This document shows, one piece after another, positions 20,041 to 30,259 of a stretch of DNA of 64,000 nt; position 1 is the first letter of the stretch, and every line of letters begins with the position of its first letter. Source of the DNA: Acidobacteriota bacterium (GTDB lineage: Bacteria; Acidobacteriota; UBA6911); assembly GCA_031271905.1 (NCBI GenBank), contig JAISUT010000016.1, positions 1-64,000 on the forward strand, written 5' to 3'. A program made the position numbers and the translations under genes. The notes beneath the pieces were generated by a model that had not been told where the DNA came from, ran no database searches, and saw only the letters and a program-made list of their open reading frames with translations.

Positions 20041-21333
20041 ATGAAGTATTACCAGAAGTTGACTCTGCTTTTCTGCCTGATGTGGGGCTTCGTCGGGATC
20101 CAGCGCGTCATCATTTCCGTCATCATGCCGAGGATCAAAGTGGATCTGGGGCTGGGCGACGACCATGTAGGGTATCTGGCCGCGGTCACAGGCTTGGTCT
20201 GGGCTTTCGGCACGTTGCTGTTCGCGGCCATCGGCGACCGCTACGGGCGCCGCCCCGTCATCGCGGTCTGCACGATCCTCGCCAGCGTCTTCTCCTGGGT
20301 CACGGGTTGGGCGGGCAGCTTCATGCAGATGCTGTTCGTGCGCGGCGGCCTGGGGCTGTTCGAGGGAGGGCCGTTCGGCCCCGCCATCGGCACGCTCTCG
20401 GAGGAGGCGCCGGAGCATCGGCGGGCGATGAACGCGGGCCTTGTCACCGGGGCGTTCATGCTGATCGGCGTCGGCGCAGGCTCGGTGGCGGCGGGCCTGT
20501 TGCTGGATTGGTTCGGCGGCGACTGGCGCAAGGTGTTCTATGTGGTGTCTATACCAGGCATCGTCGTCGGCGTCTTGATCTTCTTCGTGATGCGCGAGAC
20601 ACCCGCGATCGCCGAAGCCATCCGGCAACGCAAGAGCGGCGAACTGGCGAAAAAGAAGCCCGAGGAGAAAGTCCGCTTCACGGACGCCCTCAAATACCGC
20701 AACGTGCTCCTGTCGGCGATCAACAGCATCCCGGTCATGGGCTGGCTTTACGTCTTCACGACGTTCGCGAGCATATTCCTGGTGGAAGTGCATCATTTCG
20801 GCATATTGCAGGGCGGCTACATCATAGCGGCGTCGGGGCTGGGCGGGTTCCTGGGCGAGTTCATCATGGGCGCGGTCTCGGACTACATCGGGCGCAAGAA
20901 GGCGCTGATCGCCTCCGCGCTCCTGTGCACGGCCTTCGGCGTCGTGGTCGCCCTGTTGCCGGTGGGGACCTCGCCCCTGCTGTTCGGCGGGCTTTTCTTC
21001 CTGTTCGGGCTTTTCGGCGCGGGGATGTACCCGATGTACGTCGGGACGCTGCCCACCGAGTCGGTGCCGCCGCAGATATCCGGGATGGCGGTGGCGGTCC
21101 CGACCGCCACGGGGGAGATCCTGGGGGCGGCTTTGATGCCGACCATCGCCGGCCTCCTCAGCGAGAACGTCAGCCAGCACGCGCCGATGTGGATGGCGGC
21201 GACAGCGGGCGTGGTCATCGCCGTCGTGTCGCTGTTCTACATCGAGACGGCGCCGCGCTGCGTCGCGAAGATGAAGGTGAAGCCGACGCATGAAGACCAT
21301 CTGCTGAAGCGTTTCCGCGCGGGCAAGGCTTGA
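20041..21333 (+). CDS. MFS transporter, organic-anion/aromatic-acid type
   Basis: This 430-residue inner-membrane protein has about twelve membrane segments. It shows the major-facilitator signature GDRYGRRP in the loop after segment 2 and its second-half counterpart SDYIGRKK. RGGLGLFEGG in segment 4 resembles the organic-anion and aromatic-acid:H+ symporter groups. The substrate cannot be read from the sequence. It is followed after 40 bp by a sodium:solute symporter on the same strand, so the two are probably an uptake operon for related substrates. Confidence 0.88.
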   Translation: MKYYQKLTLLFCLMWGFVGIQRVIISVIMPRIKVDLGLGDDHVGYLAAVTGLVWAFGTLLFAAIGDRYGRRPVIAVCTILASVFSWVTGWAGSFMQMLFVRGGLGLFEGGPFGPAIGTLSEEAPEHRRAMNAGLVTGAFMLIGVGAGSVAAGLLLDWFGGDWRKVFYVVSIPGIVVGVLIFFVMRETPAIAEAIRQRKSGELAKKKPEEKVRFTDALKYRNVLLSAINSIPVMGWLYVFTTFASIFLVEVHHFGILQGGYIIAASGLGGFLGEFIMGAVSDYIGRKKALIASALLCTAFGVVVALLPVGTSPLLFGGLFFLFGLFGAGMYPMYVGTLPTESVPPQISGMAVAVPTATGEILGAALMPTIAGLLSENVSQHAPMWMAATAGVVIAVVSLFYIETAPRCVAKMKVKPTHEDHLLKRFRAGKA

Positions 21334-21373
21334 TGGCGGACTAAACGACCGAATTCATAAGGGAGATACTTGC

Positions 21374-23125
<1,752 letters not shown>

Positions 23126-23255
23126 GTCTCGACGCCCTTTCTTCGCGACGGCGGAGGCTGCCGGGGCGGGCTTGGCTTGGCGGGGGGCGCCCCTTTCGGC
23201 GGTGCGCCCGGCCAAGCCGCCCAAGCCGTCGAAGGGGCCGCCCCGGACGCCCCCG

Positions 23256-24062
23256 CTACATGCCGACGATGGCGGCGGTTTTGACGTAGTCCAGTTTGGG
23301 GAACGCCCGGTTCAGGTAGGCGTTCCCCTCTTCCTGGATGCGCGGTTGGTTGTCGCTGGGCGTCCCTTTGTATTCGCCGTACAGCGCATCCACCACATCC
23401 ATCCCCTCGACCACCTTGCCGAACGGGGCGAACCGCTGGTCGTCCAGGCTTGAGTTGTCGCGGTAGTTGATGAACACCTGCGTCGTGCGCGAATTGAGCA
23501 TCGCCGTCTGCGCGAAGGTGATGTATCCCCGCTGGTTCGACTGCGTGACCGGGTCGTCCCGGAATTGCGCAGTCCTCCAGACTCTGTTGAGCGCGGGGTC
23601 GCCGTTGATGCCGAACTGCACCATGAAGTTATCTATGACCCGGAAAAAGCGGCAGTCGTCGTAGTAGCCGTTTTTAACCAGGTTGTAGAAGCGGTCGGCG
23701 CCGAAGGGCGCCCATTCCCGCGTCACCTCCACGACGAAATCCCCCTTAGAGGTGACGAACTTCGCCCTGTAGGTCGCGGGCGCCTTCTCGTCCAGGCTGC
23801 TGGGGCTCAACAGCCTCCTCGCGGGCGGTGCAGGGGCGGGCGCGGGCGGGGTCGCCTTGGCGTTGGCGGCGGCCTGCTCGCCCCCTTTCGACGCCTCGGC
23901 CTGCGCCGGCGGCTCTTCTCCGGGCTGGGCGGGCGCAGCGGCGTCTTCCACCGCCGTCGGCGCGGATGTTTTTTCCGGCTCGGGCGCCTTGCGCGAGCAC
24001 CCGGTGAAAAGACCTGCGCAAAGCAGGGCTGCGACAATCAATGTTCTGGCGGTCAAACGCAT
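23256..24062 (-). CDS. Cyclophilin-type prolyl isomerase lipoprotein
   Basis: This 268-residue exported lipoprotein has a lipobox LFTGC at residues 18-22, then an Ala/Pro/Glu-rich linker (about 23-85) and a cyclophilin domain (about 95-265). Recognisable parts are AKFVTSKGDFVVEVTREWAP, RFYNLVKNGYYDDCRFFRVI, the GYITFAQT core and TQVFINYRDNSSLD. Members catalyse cis-trans proline isomerisation. The loop MVQFGINGDP replaces the usual MIQGGDP, which hints at altered activity. ATG 24062 has GGAGGAGC upstream. It is convergent with the SSS gene and follows the Fur gene by 47 bp. Confidence 0.9.
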   Translation of the reverse strand: MRLTARTLIVAALLCAGLFTGCSRKAPEPEKTSAPTAVEDAAAPAQPGEEPPAQAEASKGGEQAAANAKATPPAPAPAPPARRLLSPSSLDEKAPATYRAKFVTSKGDFVVEVTREWAPFGADRFYNLVKNGYYDDCRFFRVIDNFMVQFGINGDPALNRVWRTAQFRDDPVTQSNQRGYITFAQTAMLNSRTTQVFINYRDNSSLDDQRFAPFGKVVEGMDVVDALYGEYKGTPSDNQPRIQEEGNAYLNRAFPKLDYVKTAAIVGM

Positions 24063-24109
24063 GGGGCTCCTCCTCTGGTGGCAGTTGGTGGTTTCGAGAC
24101 CTGCGGGGA

Positions 24110-24502
24110 TCACGCCGAAAGCCGGCAGGAGGCGCAGATGCCGAAAAGGAATATCTCGTGGCTTTCGGCGACGAATCCAGGCGGCAGGCCGCACAGCGAC
24201 CGGCGGTCGTCGGCAAAGGCGCACCCTTCGACCTCGTACACCCGGTCGCAACTACGGCATTGGAAGTGGTGATGGTGCTTTTTGCCGGCGACCTCGTACA
24301 GCACGCCCAGCTCCGGCGTGTTGATCTTCTTCAACCAGCCCTCCTCCGTCAGCATCTTCAGGTTCCGGTACACGGTGGCCTGGTTCAGCGTCTCGACGGC
24401 CTTGCGTCCCGCCTGCAAGACCTCCTCGACGCTCAAGGGGCGGTCGTTGTCCCGGAACACCTCTTGAATGGCCGCGCGCTGGTTCGTCTTCCGTCTCATC
24501 AT
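24110..24502 (-). CDS. Fur-family metal-responsive repressor
   Basis: This is a compact 130-residue member of the Fur superfamily. A winged-helix DNA-binding part (about residues 5-80, [19 protein letters not shown]) is followed by a dimerisation part with HHHHFQC at about 85-91 and two CxxC pairs (CRSC, CASC) that hold structural zinc. It could be Fur, Zur or PerR. Because it is divergent from a ZIP metal transporter, a Zur-like zinc role is the most attractive guess. ATG 24502 has GGGGA 6 nt upstream. The cyclophilin gene downstream may be cotranscribed. Confidence 0.9.
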   Translation of the reverse strand: MMRRKTNQRAAIQEVFRDNDRPLSVEEVLQAGRKAVETLNQATVYRNLKMLTEEGWLKKINTPELGVLYEVAGKKHHHHFQCRSCDRVYEVEGCAFADDRRSLCGLPPGFVAESHEIFLFGICASCRLSA

Positions 24503-24653
24503 GGCATTCCCCGCTGAATCTTCCCGCCCCCGCACCCTTGCGGGACGCGCCTGCGAACGGTTCGCGAGGCATACCTGCGCCCGCGACGGGCGGGATGCGC
24601 CAGGGCGGGCAGGGAGGTATCGTAAAACGCCCGCGAGGATATTGCAAGCGGCT

Positions 24654-24677
24654 TGCGAGTCGTCGTGCGAGTCGTCG
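24654..24677. repeat. Tandem 12-bp direct repeat in fur/ZIP spacer
   Basis: TGCGAGTCGTCG occurs twice without a gap (24654-24665 and 24666-24677) in the divergent region between the Fur-family gene and the ZIP gene. It is a possible protein-binding site. Confidence 0.55.
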
Positions 24678-24728
24678 GGGTCGGCAGGCGCCCCGCACCC
24701 TCGCTTCGGCGATGCGGGGGCGCCCGAC

Positions 24729-24759
24729 GGAGAACCGGCCGGAGAACCGGATCTTGACA
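24729..24759 (+). promoter_or_regulatory. Direct repeats and -35 box before ZIP gene
   Basis: GGAGAACCGG occurs twice with a 12-bp period (24729-24738 and 24741-24750), three bases before a perfect TTGACA (24754-24759). The matching -10 is poor (AAAATG at 24777-24782, 17 bp away). A repeat touching the -35 hexamer is where a repressor or activator would act, and the divergent Fur-family protein is the obvious candidate. The whole spacer, 24503-24848, shows no other gene. Confidence 0.4.
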
Positions 24760-24848
24760 AACGGCGCCGAATGTGGAAAATGCGAGCTCGTTCGCAAAAG
24801 TCGCCGTCGAATGGTTCGCGGGCGAGGGTGCGGCAGGCGAGGTGGGGC

Positions 24849-25622
24849 GTGCAAGGAACCGTGGTCGTCGCAGTCAAGGTCTTGCTGGCGTTTGCGCTGG
24901 CGCTTGCCGGGGGCGCGACCAGCTCCCTGGTCGCGGTCTCGCACAAGAGCCTGTGCCGGCTGATCAGCCTGGCGGCGGGGACGTTGCTCGGGGTCACCCT
25001 GTTCATCATCGTCCCCGAGGCGTTCGAGGCGTCGCAAGAGGCGTCCTTGCCGCTATGGCACCTGGCGGTGGCGATACTGTCGGGCTACGCGCTGTTCTCC
25101 TTGGTCAGCCGCTACGTGTTCCACGTCTGCCCGGCCTGCGCCGCCAGCCATTTCGACGAGGCGGCGACCCATCATTTCAGCGAGATCGCCACGGCGATGA
25201 TCGTGGCGCTGGGGTTGCACAGCACCTTGGACGGGCTGGCGCTGGCGTGGGGGAGCGACGCCGAGACGGCGGGCGACGTGGGCGCCTCCCTGCTCGCGGC
25301 GATCTGCATCCACAAGATCCCCGAGGGCCTGGCGCTCGGGGCGCTGCTGCTGGGCGCGGGTTTCTCGCGTCTGCGCGTCGTCGCCTGGGTGGCGGCCGTC
25401 GAGGCGACCACGCTGGTCGGAGGCGCGTTGGGGCTGTGGCTGCTGCCCCAGGCCGCCGGCGCCTGGATGGATCTGGTCTTGGCGCACGTCGGCGGCGGCT
25501 TCATCTTCCTCGCGTCCCACGCGGTCTTCGGCGAACTCGTGCGGCATGGCAAGCGGCTGGTCGTGGGCAGCTTCTGCGCCGGGGTGCTGCTGATCGCCAT
25601 CATCCATTTCGCATTGCATTGA
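24849..25622 (+). CDS. ZIP-family divalent metal transporter
   Basis: This is a 257-residue inner-membrane protein with eight hydrophobic segments. The metal-site motifs of ZIP transporters are present as [12 protein letters not shown] in segment 4 and [10 protein letters not shown] in segment 5. A Cys/His-bearing loop ([18 protein letters not shown]) lies before segment 4. Likely substrates are Zn, Fe or Mn. The start is uncertain. GTG 24849 has GAGGTGGGGC before it and lies downstream of the TTGACA box; ATG 24771 in the same frame would add a basic N-terminus of 26 residues but would fall inside that promoter. Confidence 0.87.
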   Translation: MQGTVVVAVKVLLAFALALAGGATSSLVAVSHKSLCRLISLAAGTLLGVTLFIIVPEAFEASQEASLPLWHLAVAILSGYALFSLVSRYVFHVCPACAASHFDEAATHHFSEIATAMIVALGLHSTLDGLALAWGSDAETAGDVGASLLAAICIHKIPEGLALGALLLGAGFSRLRVVAWVAAVEATTLVGGALGLWLLPQAAGAWMDLVLAHVGGGFIFLASHAVFGELVRHGKRLVVGSFCAGVLLIAIIHFALH

Positions 25623-25632
25623 CGGTCTGGTG

Positions 25633-25638
25633 TATAAT
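25633..25638 (+). promoter_or_regulatory. Perfect -10 box before the flavoprotein gene
   Basis: TATAAT lies 11 bp after the ZIP stop codon and about 40 bp before the flavoprotein ATG. No good -35 is found at the right distance, so an activator may be needed. Confidence 0.45.
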
Positions 25639-25677
25639 CCCCTCCGTCTGGTTGCGCATATCGCATATGGAGGCGCC

Positions 25678-26253
25678 ATGGAGATCTTGGGTGTTTCTGG
25701 AAGTCCCCGGAAGGGCGGCAACACGGAGACGTTGCTGCGGGAAACCTTGCAGATGGCGGAGCGCATGGGTTGCACGACCCGGACGTTCCCCCTGTCGGAG
25801 AAGGCGGTGGCGCCCTGCAAGGCTTGCGGCGGCTGTTTCCAGTCGGGCGCCTGCGTCATCCAAGACGACATGCAGGAGCTGTACGCGCTGTCCTCGCGTG
25901 CGGACGCCATCGTGTGGGCGAGCCCCGTCTATTTCGGCGACGTCACCGCCCAGTTGAAATGCGTCATGGACCGCACCTTCGCCCAGCTCCAAAGGCGGTC
26001 GCTGAAAAACAAGGTGGCCGGGGTCCTCGTCGTCACGAGGCGCGTGGGCGCGGTACAGGCCAAGTCCCTGGTGAACTCCTTCTGCATCGTGCACGGCATG
26101 GTCGTCGCCGGCGGTGCCATCGGCTATGGCCGGGATCCGGGGGATGTGCTGACGGGGGTCGGCGGCGGCATGAACATGACGGCGATGGAGGAGGCGCGTC
26201 TCCTCGGCGAGGCCGTCGTCAACCTGGCGAAGAGGCTGCGAGGCGCCCCGTAG
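25678..26253 (+). CDS. Iron-sulfur flavoprotein-like NAD(P)H oxidoreductase
   Basis: This 191-residue cytoplasmic protein has a flavodoxin-like fold. GVSGSPRKGGNTETLLRE is the FMN phosphate loop. VWASPVYFGDVTAQLKCVMDR is the second flavin-binding region. Between them lies a compact cysteine motif, C-x2-C-x2-C-x5-C (CKACGGCFQSGAC), as in iron-sulfur flavoproteins that carry a [4Fe-4S] cluster next to FMN. Such proteins pass electrons or reduce small oxidants such as O2 or peroxide; the partner here is unknown. The ATG at 25678 has GGAGGCGCC in front. It sits beside the metal-homeostasis genes. Confidence 0.87.
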   Translation: MEILGVSGSPRKGGNTETLLRETLQMAERMGCTTRTFPLSEKAVAPCKACGGCFQSGACVIQDDMQELYALSSRADAIVWASPVYFGDVTAQLKCVMDRTFAQLQRRSLKNKVAGVLVVTRRVGAVQAKSLVNSFCIVHGMVVAGGAIGYGRDPGDVLTGVGGGMNMTAMEEARLLGEAVVNLAKRLRGAP

Positions 26254-26283
26254 CCGACGGTCGCGGCGCAATGGCGCCGTCGG
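26254..26283. terminator. Hairpin between flavoprotein and murJ 3' ends
   Basis: CCGACGG at 26254-26260 pairs with CCGTCGG at 26277-26283, and an inner GGCGC/GCGCC stem is also possible. It starts directly after the flavoprotein stop codon in the 70-bp gap between convergent genes. It lacks a T-run, so the terminator role is tentative. Confidence 0.35.
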
Positions 26284-26323
26284 GGGGGGATGGAGCCGGC
26301 ATGTCGGCGGAGGCGACCGCCGG

Positions 26324-27922
26324 TCAGACGGCGAGCCTCCGGCGGACGGCGGCGAGGATCCCCGCCGCCTCCGGGACTTTGAGCAGCGCGGCGGCGGTGA
26401 AATACAGCGCACCGAAGAGCGCCAGCACGGACGGAGCGGACGCCAGCGGCGGCAAGCCCTGCGTCCACTGCTTGAGCGCGAAGGCGGCGGCGGCGGCGGC
26501 GGCCGCAGCCCCCCACAGCCGGACGAGCAAGGCGGGCCCGATGCCGGTGCGCCCTATCCGGCGGTTGAGCGCGCGCCGCAAGAGGGCGAACTCCACCCAC
26601 GCCGCGACGCCCGCCGAGGCGGTCAGCCCCGCCAAGCCCAGGCGCGGTTCGACGCCCAGCCACGCGGGGGCGCGAAACGCCAGCAACCAACCCAGCGCCG
26701 CCGTCAGCGCGACCCGCAACGCCGCGAAGCGGAAGGGCGTGCGCGTGTCCTTGAGCGCCCAGAACGCGGACATGTAGAGACGCCCCAGGGTCGATGCCAA
26801 AAGGCCGATGGCGGCGCCCGCCAACACCAGCCACACGTACGCCCCGTCCGAGCGCGTGAACGCCCCGGTCTGGAAGACCAGGTTGACGATGCTGTCCCCG
26901 AGCGCGATGAACGCCGCCGCCGAAGGGACGATGAAGAAGGCGACGCGCCGCATCGCCCGCTCCAGGCGGTCGCGCAAGGGGGCGGCGACCGCCTCCGCAC
27001 CTCCGGCGGAGCCCGCCTGGCTCGCCATCTCCGGCAACTCCGCGTTGGAGACCGACATGCCGAAGAGGCTGACCGGCAGCAGGTAGATCGTCTGCGCGTA
27101 TGCCAGCGCCGAGACCGCGCCCGTGGCCATGAAACTCGCGAACATCTCGTCGATGTAGCCGCTCAACTGGTTGACGCCGCGCGTCGCCACCCCCGGGATG
27201 AAATTCCCCATCACCGCGCGGACGTGCCCCAGCGCCGGGTTCCACTCGAAGCGCACCCCTCCGAGGAGGCGGCAGACCGCAGGCAGTTGCACCCCGAACT
27301 GCAACAAGCTTCCGGCGACCGCGCCCCAGGCGGCGATTTCCGCGAGGTCGTAGGCGCGCGCCCCGCCCCCCGCAGCGCCGCCGAAGACCAGCAGCGCGCC
27401 GATGATCGCCAGGTTCCACAGCACCGGCGCCGCGTAGGGAAGGAAGAACCTCCGATGGCTGTTCAGGATGCCCAGACACCAGGCGGACAGCACGAGCACG
27501 CCCACGCCGGGGAACAGGATGCGCACCAGGCGGACGGTCGCCTCGCGCTTCGCCCCCTCGAATCCGGGGGCTATGAGGTCGATGAGCAACGGCGTCCCGA
27601 GGACGCCCGCCAGCACCAACACGGCGAGCGCCACCGCCAGGAGCGAGCCGACGGCGCGCGCCACCTTGTCGGCGGACTCCTTGTCCTTCGCCCCCAGGAG
27701 CCCCGCGTAGACGGGGATGAACGAGGCGGAGAGCGCCCCCTCGCCGAAAAGGTTTTGCAGGAGGTTGGGGATCTTCAGCGCCGCCTTGAAGGCGTCGGCG
27801 GCGTCGGAGTTGCCGAAGTAATGGGCGAAGACGCGCTCGCGCACCAGCCCCAGCACGCGGCTGGCGAGTATGCCCGCGCCGACCAGAAGCGCATTCCTGC
27901 CAGAACGTCCGTGCTCCGCCAT
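26324..27922 (-). CDS. murJ: Lipid II flippase MurJ
   Basis: MurJ moves lipid II across the inner membrane for peptidoglycan synthesis. The 532-residue protein has about fourteen membrane segments of the MATE/MOP superfamily. The N-terminal GAGILASRVLGLVRERVFAHYFG, the FKAALKIPNLLQNLFGEGALSASFIPVY segment and SVSNAELPEMA are characteristic. The ATG at 27922 is preferred; an in-frame GTG at 27934 is possible. It is the last gene of the tig-clpP-clpX-lon-engB-rho-murJ run on the minus strand, 112 bp after rho. Confidence 0.95.
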   Translation of the reverse strand: MAEHGRSGRNALLVGAGILASRVLGLVRERVFAHYFGNSDAADAFKAALKIPNLLQNLFGEGALSASFIPVYAGLLGAKDKESADKVARAVGSLLAVALAVLVLAGVLGTPLLIDLIAPGFEGAKREATVRLVRILFPGVGVLVLSAWCLGILNSHRRFFLPYAAPVLWNLAIIGALLVFGGAAGGGARAYDLAEIAAWGAVAGSLLQFGVQLPAVCRLLGGVRFEWNPALGHVRAVMGNFIPGVATRGVNQLSGYIDEMFASFMATGAVSALAYAQTIYLLPVSLFGMSVSNAELPEMASQAGSAGGAEAVAAPLRDRLERAMRRVAFFIVPSAAAFIALGDSIVNLVFQTGAFTRSDGAYVWLVLAGAAIGLLASTLGRLYMSAFWALKDTRTPFRFAALRVALTAALGWLLAFRAPAWLGVEPRLGLAGLTASAGVAAWVEFALLRRALNRRIGRTGIGPALLVRLWGAAAAAAAAAFALKQWTQGLPPLASAPSVLALFGALYFTAAALLKVPEAAGILAAVRRRLAV

Positions 27923-28034
27923 CTGATTTCCCACAGGCGCCTGAGAGAAACGGGCGCTGCGCCGCGCATTGCGGGAAGGCGCCCGTCCACCTGGGCGGAC
28001 GCCGCCATTCCCGCCTGCGGCGCCTTGCCGCCGC

Positions 28035-29507
28035 CTAGTTCCCGCCGCCGGAGAGCTGCGCCAGGAAGTCGGCGTTGGTCTTCGCCTTGCCCAGCTTCTC
28101 CAGCAACAGCTCCATGCTCTCCACGGTGGAGAGCGGGTTGAGCACCTTGCGCAGGATCCAGATGCGGTTGAGGTCGCCCTGGGGCAGCAGCAGCTCCTCC
28201 TTGCGCGTCCCGGACTTGTTGATGTCGATGGCGGGGAAGACCCGCTTGTCCACCAGCTTCCGGTCCAGGTGCAGCTCCATGTTGCCCGTCCCCTTGAACT
28301 CCTCGAAGATCACGTCGTCCATGCGGCTGCCCGTGTCCACCAGCGCCGTGGCGATGATGGTCAGGCTGCCCCCCTCCTCGATGTTGCGCGCCGCGCCGAA
28401 GAAGCGCTTGGGGCGCTGGAGGGCGTTGCTGTCCACGCCGCCCGAGAGCACCTTGCCGCTCGGCGGCACGACGGTGTTGTAGGCGCGCGCCAGGCGCGTG
28501 ATGCTGTCCAGCAGGATCACCACGTCGCGCTTATGCTCGACGCAGCGCTTGGCCTTCTCCAGCACCATCTCCGCCACCTGAACGTGGCGCGCCGCCGGCT
28601 CGTCGAACGTGGAGCTGACCACCTCGCCCTTGACCGAGCGCTGCATGTCGGTGACCTCCTCGGGGCGCTCGTCGATGAGCAGCACGATCAAGTCCACCTC
28701 GGGATGGTTCTTGGAGATGGAGTTGGCGATGGATTGCAGGAGCATCGTCTTGCCGGTGCGCGGCGGCGAGACGATCAGGCCGCGCTGCCCCTTGCCGATG
28801 GGCGACATCATGTCCATGACCCGCCCCGAGAGGTTGTTCGGCGCCGTCTCCAGCTTCAACTGCTCGTTCGGGTACAGCGGCGTCAGGTTGTCGAAGAGGA
28901 TCTTCTCCTTGACGGCGTCGGGATGCTCGAAGTTGACCGCCTCGACCTTGATGAGGGCGAAGTAGCGCTCCCCCTCCTTGGGCTGGCGGATCTGCCCGGA
29001 GACCGTGTCGCCCGTGCGCAAGTCGAATTTCCTGATCTGGGACGGGGAGACGTAGATGTCGTCCGGCCCCGGCAGGTAGTTGCATTCGGCGGCGCGCAGG
29101 AAGCCGTACCCTTCCGGCAGGCACTCCAGCACGCCTTCCGAGAAGATCAGGCCGCTCTGCTCCGTCTGCGCCTTCAGGATCTGGAAGATCAGCTCCTGCT
29201 TGCGCATCCCCGTGTAGCCGGGGACGTCGAGCCCCTTGGCGACGTCGGTCAGCGCGGTGATGGTCATCTCCTTCAGGTCGCGGATGTTCAACAGCCCGCC
29301 TTCCTTCCCGCCCTCGCGCCCTCCGCCGTCGCGCCCGTTGTCGCGCACACCGCTGTCACGGCCGTTTTCCTTGGCACTTTCCCGCACGGCCTCCCGGACG
29401 TCGGCGTCACGGCCGTTGTCGTTGTCTGTCGCTACCGCCGCCGCAGGGGCTGATGCCGCCGTCGCGGAGGCTGCGGCTCTGCGCCGCACTGTCACTGTCT
29501 CTCCCAT
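28035..29507 (-). CDS. rho: Transcription termination factor Rho
   Basis: Rho is a ring-shaped RNA helicase that ends transcription at factor-dependent sites. The 490-residue protein has a disordered N-terminal extension (about residues 1-70) with repeated NGRD units and Arg/Gly/Asp-rich sequence. The RNA-binding domain follows (about 75-195, [16 protein letters not shown] and [20 protein letters not shown]). The ATPase core has Walker [19 protein letters not shown], and the C-terminal [10 protein letters not shown] and [12 protein letters not shown] 29507 has GGAG 9 nt upstream. The many intergenic hairpins without T-runs in this window fit heavy reliance on Rho. Confidence 0.97.
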   Translation of the reverse strand: MGETVTVRRRAAASATAASAPAAAVATDNDNGRDADVREAVRESAKENGRDSGVRDNGRDGGGREGGKEGGLLNIRDLKEMTITALTDVAKGLDVPGYTGMRKQELIFQILKAQTEQSGLIFSEGVLECLPEGYGFLRAAECNYLPGPDDIYVSPSQIRKFDLRTGDTVSGQIRQPKEGERYFALIKVEAVNFEHPDAVKEKILFDNLTPLYPNEQLKLETAPNNLSGRVMDMMSPIGKGQRGLIVSPPRTGKTMLLQSIANSISKNHPEVDLIVLLIDERPEEVTDMQRSVKGEVVSSTFDEPAARHVQVAEMVLEKAKRCVEHKRDVVILLDSITRLARAYNTVVPPSGKVLSGGVDSNALQRPKRFFGAARNIEEGGSLTIIATALVDTGSRMDDVIFEEFKGTGNMELHLDRKLVDKRVFPAIDINKSGTRKEELLLPQGDLNRIWILRKVLNPLSTVESMELLLEKLGKAKTNADFLAQLSGGGN

Positions 29508-29546
29508 GATCGTATGCTCCAAAGGGCTGCGAAGGCGGATGCTTCC

Positions 29547-30164
29547 CTACGGCCTCCGCACGGCTCCTCGTTGTTGTTCCCGTTGTACATCACAACTTTT
29601 CACCGAATCCGCGATCCGGCGCCAGATGTCCTTGCAACCGTCCCCGTTCTCCGCCGAGGACATAACCACGTCTTGGTTGTTCAACGCTTTTGAAATCTCG
29701 CGCAACTGCTTCGCCTTCTGGTTGCCTGACAGCTTGTCCGCCTTGGTCGCGGCCACCAGCCGCTGGACGCCCAGCGCGTCCAGCCATGTCGCCAACCGCA
29801 AGTCCATTTCCGTCGGGGGCATCCTCGAATCCACGAGTTGCACGACCAAGGCGATGGGGCGGCGGACCTGGAAGTAGCGCTCGATCAGCTTCTTCCACTG
29901 CGCGATGGCCGCCTTGCCAGTCCGGGCGTAGCCGAACCCCGGCAGATCGACGAAAAAAAAAGAATTGTCTATCCGATAGAAATTTATGCTCTGGGTCTTG
30001 CCCGGCGTGGCGCTAGTCCGGGCGAGCCGCCTGTTTCCCGTCAGCCTGTTTATGAGGCTGGATTTGCCGACGTTAGACCGCCCCGCGAAGACGACCTCGG
30101 GGATCGTCGTGCGCGGGAAGTCGCGTTCTGATACGGCGCTGATTATGAAATCGGCTTGGGTCAC
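29547..30164 (-). CDS. engB: Ribosome-assembly GTPase EngB (YsxC)
   Basis: This 205-residue TRAFAC-class GTPase is needed for assembly of the large ribosomal subunit. The G motifs are visible: G1 AGRSNVGKSSLIN, switch region with TPGKTQSINFY, G3 DLPGFGYA, G4 ATKADKL and a G5-like MSSAE. The start is a GTG at 30164 with weak ribosome binding sequence. It lies between lon and rho on the minus strand, 39 bp before rho. The C-terminal 15 residues (REQQRGAVRRP) are basic. Confidence 0.95.
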   Translation of the reverse strand: MTQADFIISAVSERDFPRTTIPEVVFAGRSNVGKSSLINRLTGNRRLARTSATPGKTQSINFYRIDNSFFFVDLPGFGYARTGKAAIAQWKKLIERYFQVRRPIALVVQLVDSRMPPTEMDLRLATWLDALGVQRLVAATKADKLSGNQKAKQLREISKALNNQDVVMSSAENGDGCKDIWRRIADSVKSCDVQREQQRGAVRRP

Positions 30165-30182
30165 TGAATTCTTGAGGAAATT

Positions 30183-30231
30183 CCCCGGACGCCCTTGAAA
30201 ACCTGTCGGCGTGGCTTTCGGGCGTCCGGGG
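30183..30231 (-). terminator. 12-bp hairpin between lon and engB
   Basis: CCCCGGACGCCC (30183-30194) pairs perfectly with GGGCGTCCGGGG (30220-30231) around a 25-nt loop. It fills most of the 95-bp gap between the lon stop and the engB start. On the minus strand it is followed by AATTT, a weak U-tract. It may act as a partial terminator or protect the lon 3' end. Confidence 0.5.
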
Positions 30232-30259
30232 GGTGGTCGATGTTTATTTCATGTAATTG

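Noticed and set aside
24110-25009. Longer form of the Fur-family protein starting near 25009
   Set aside because: The additional 169 residues are low-complexity, overlap the divergent ZIP gene and precede a standard Fur start with its own ribosome site.
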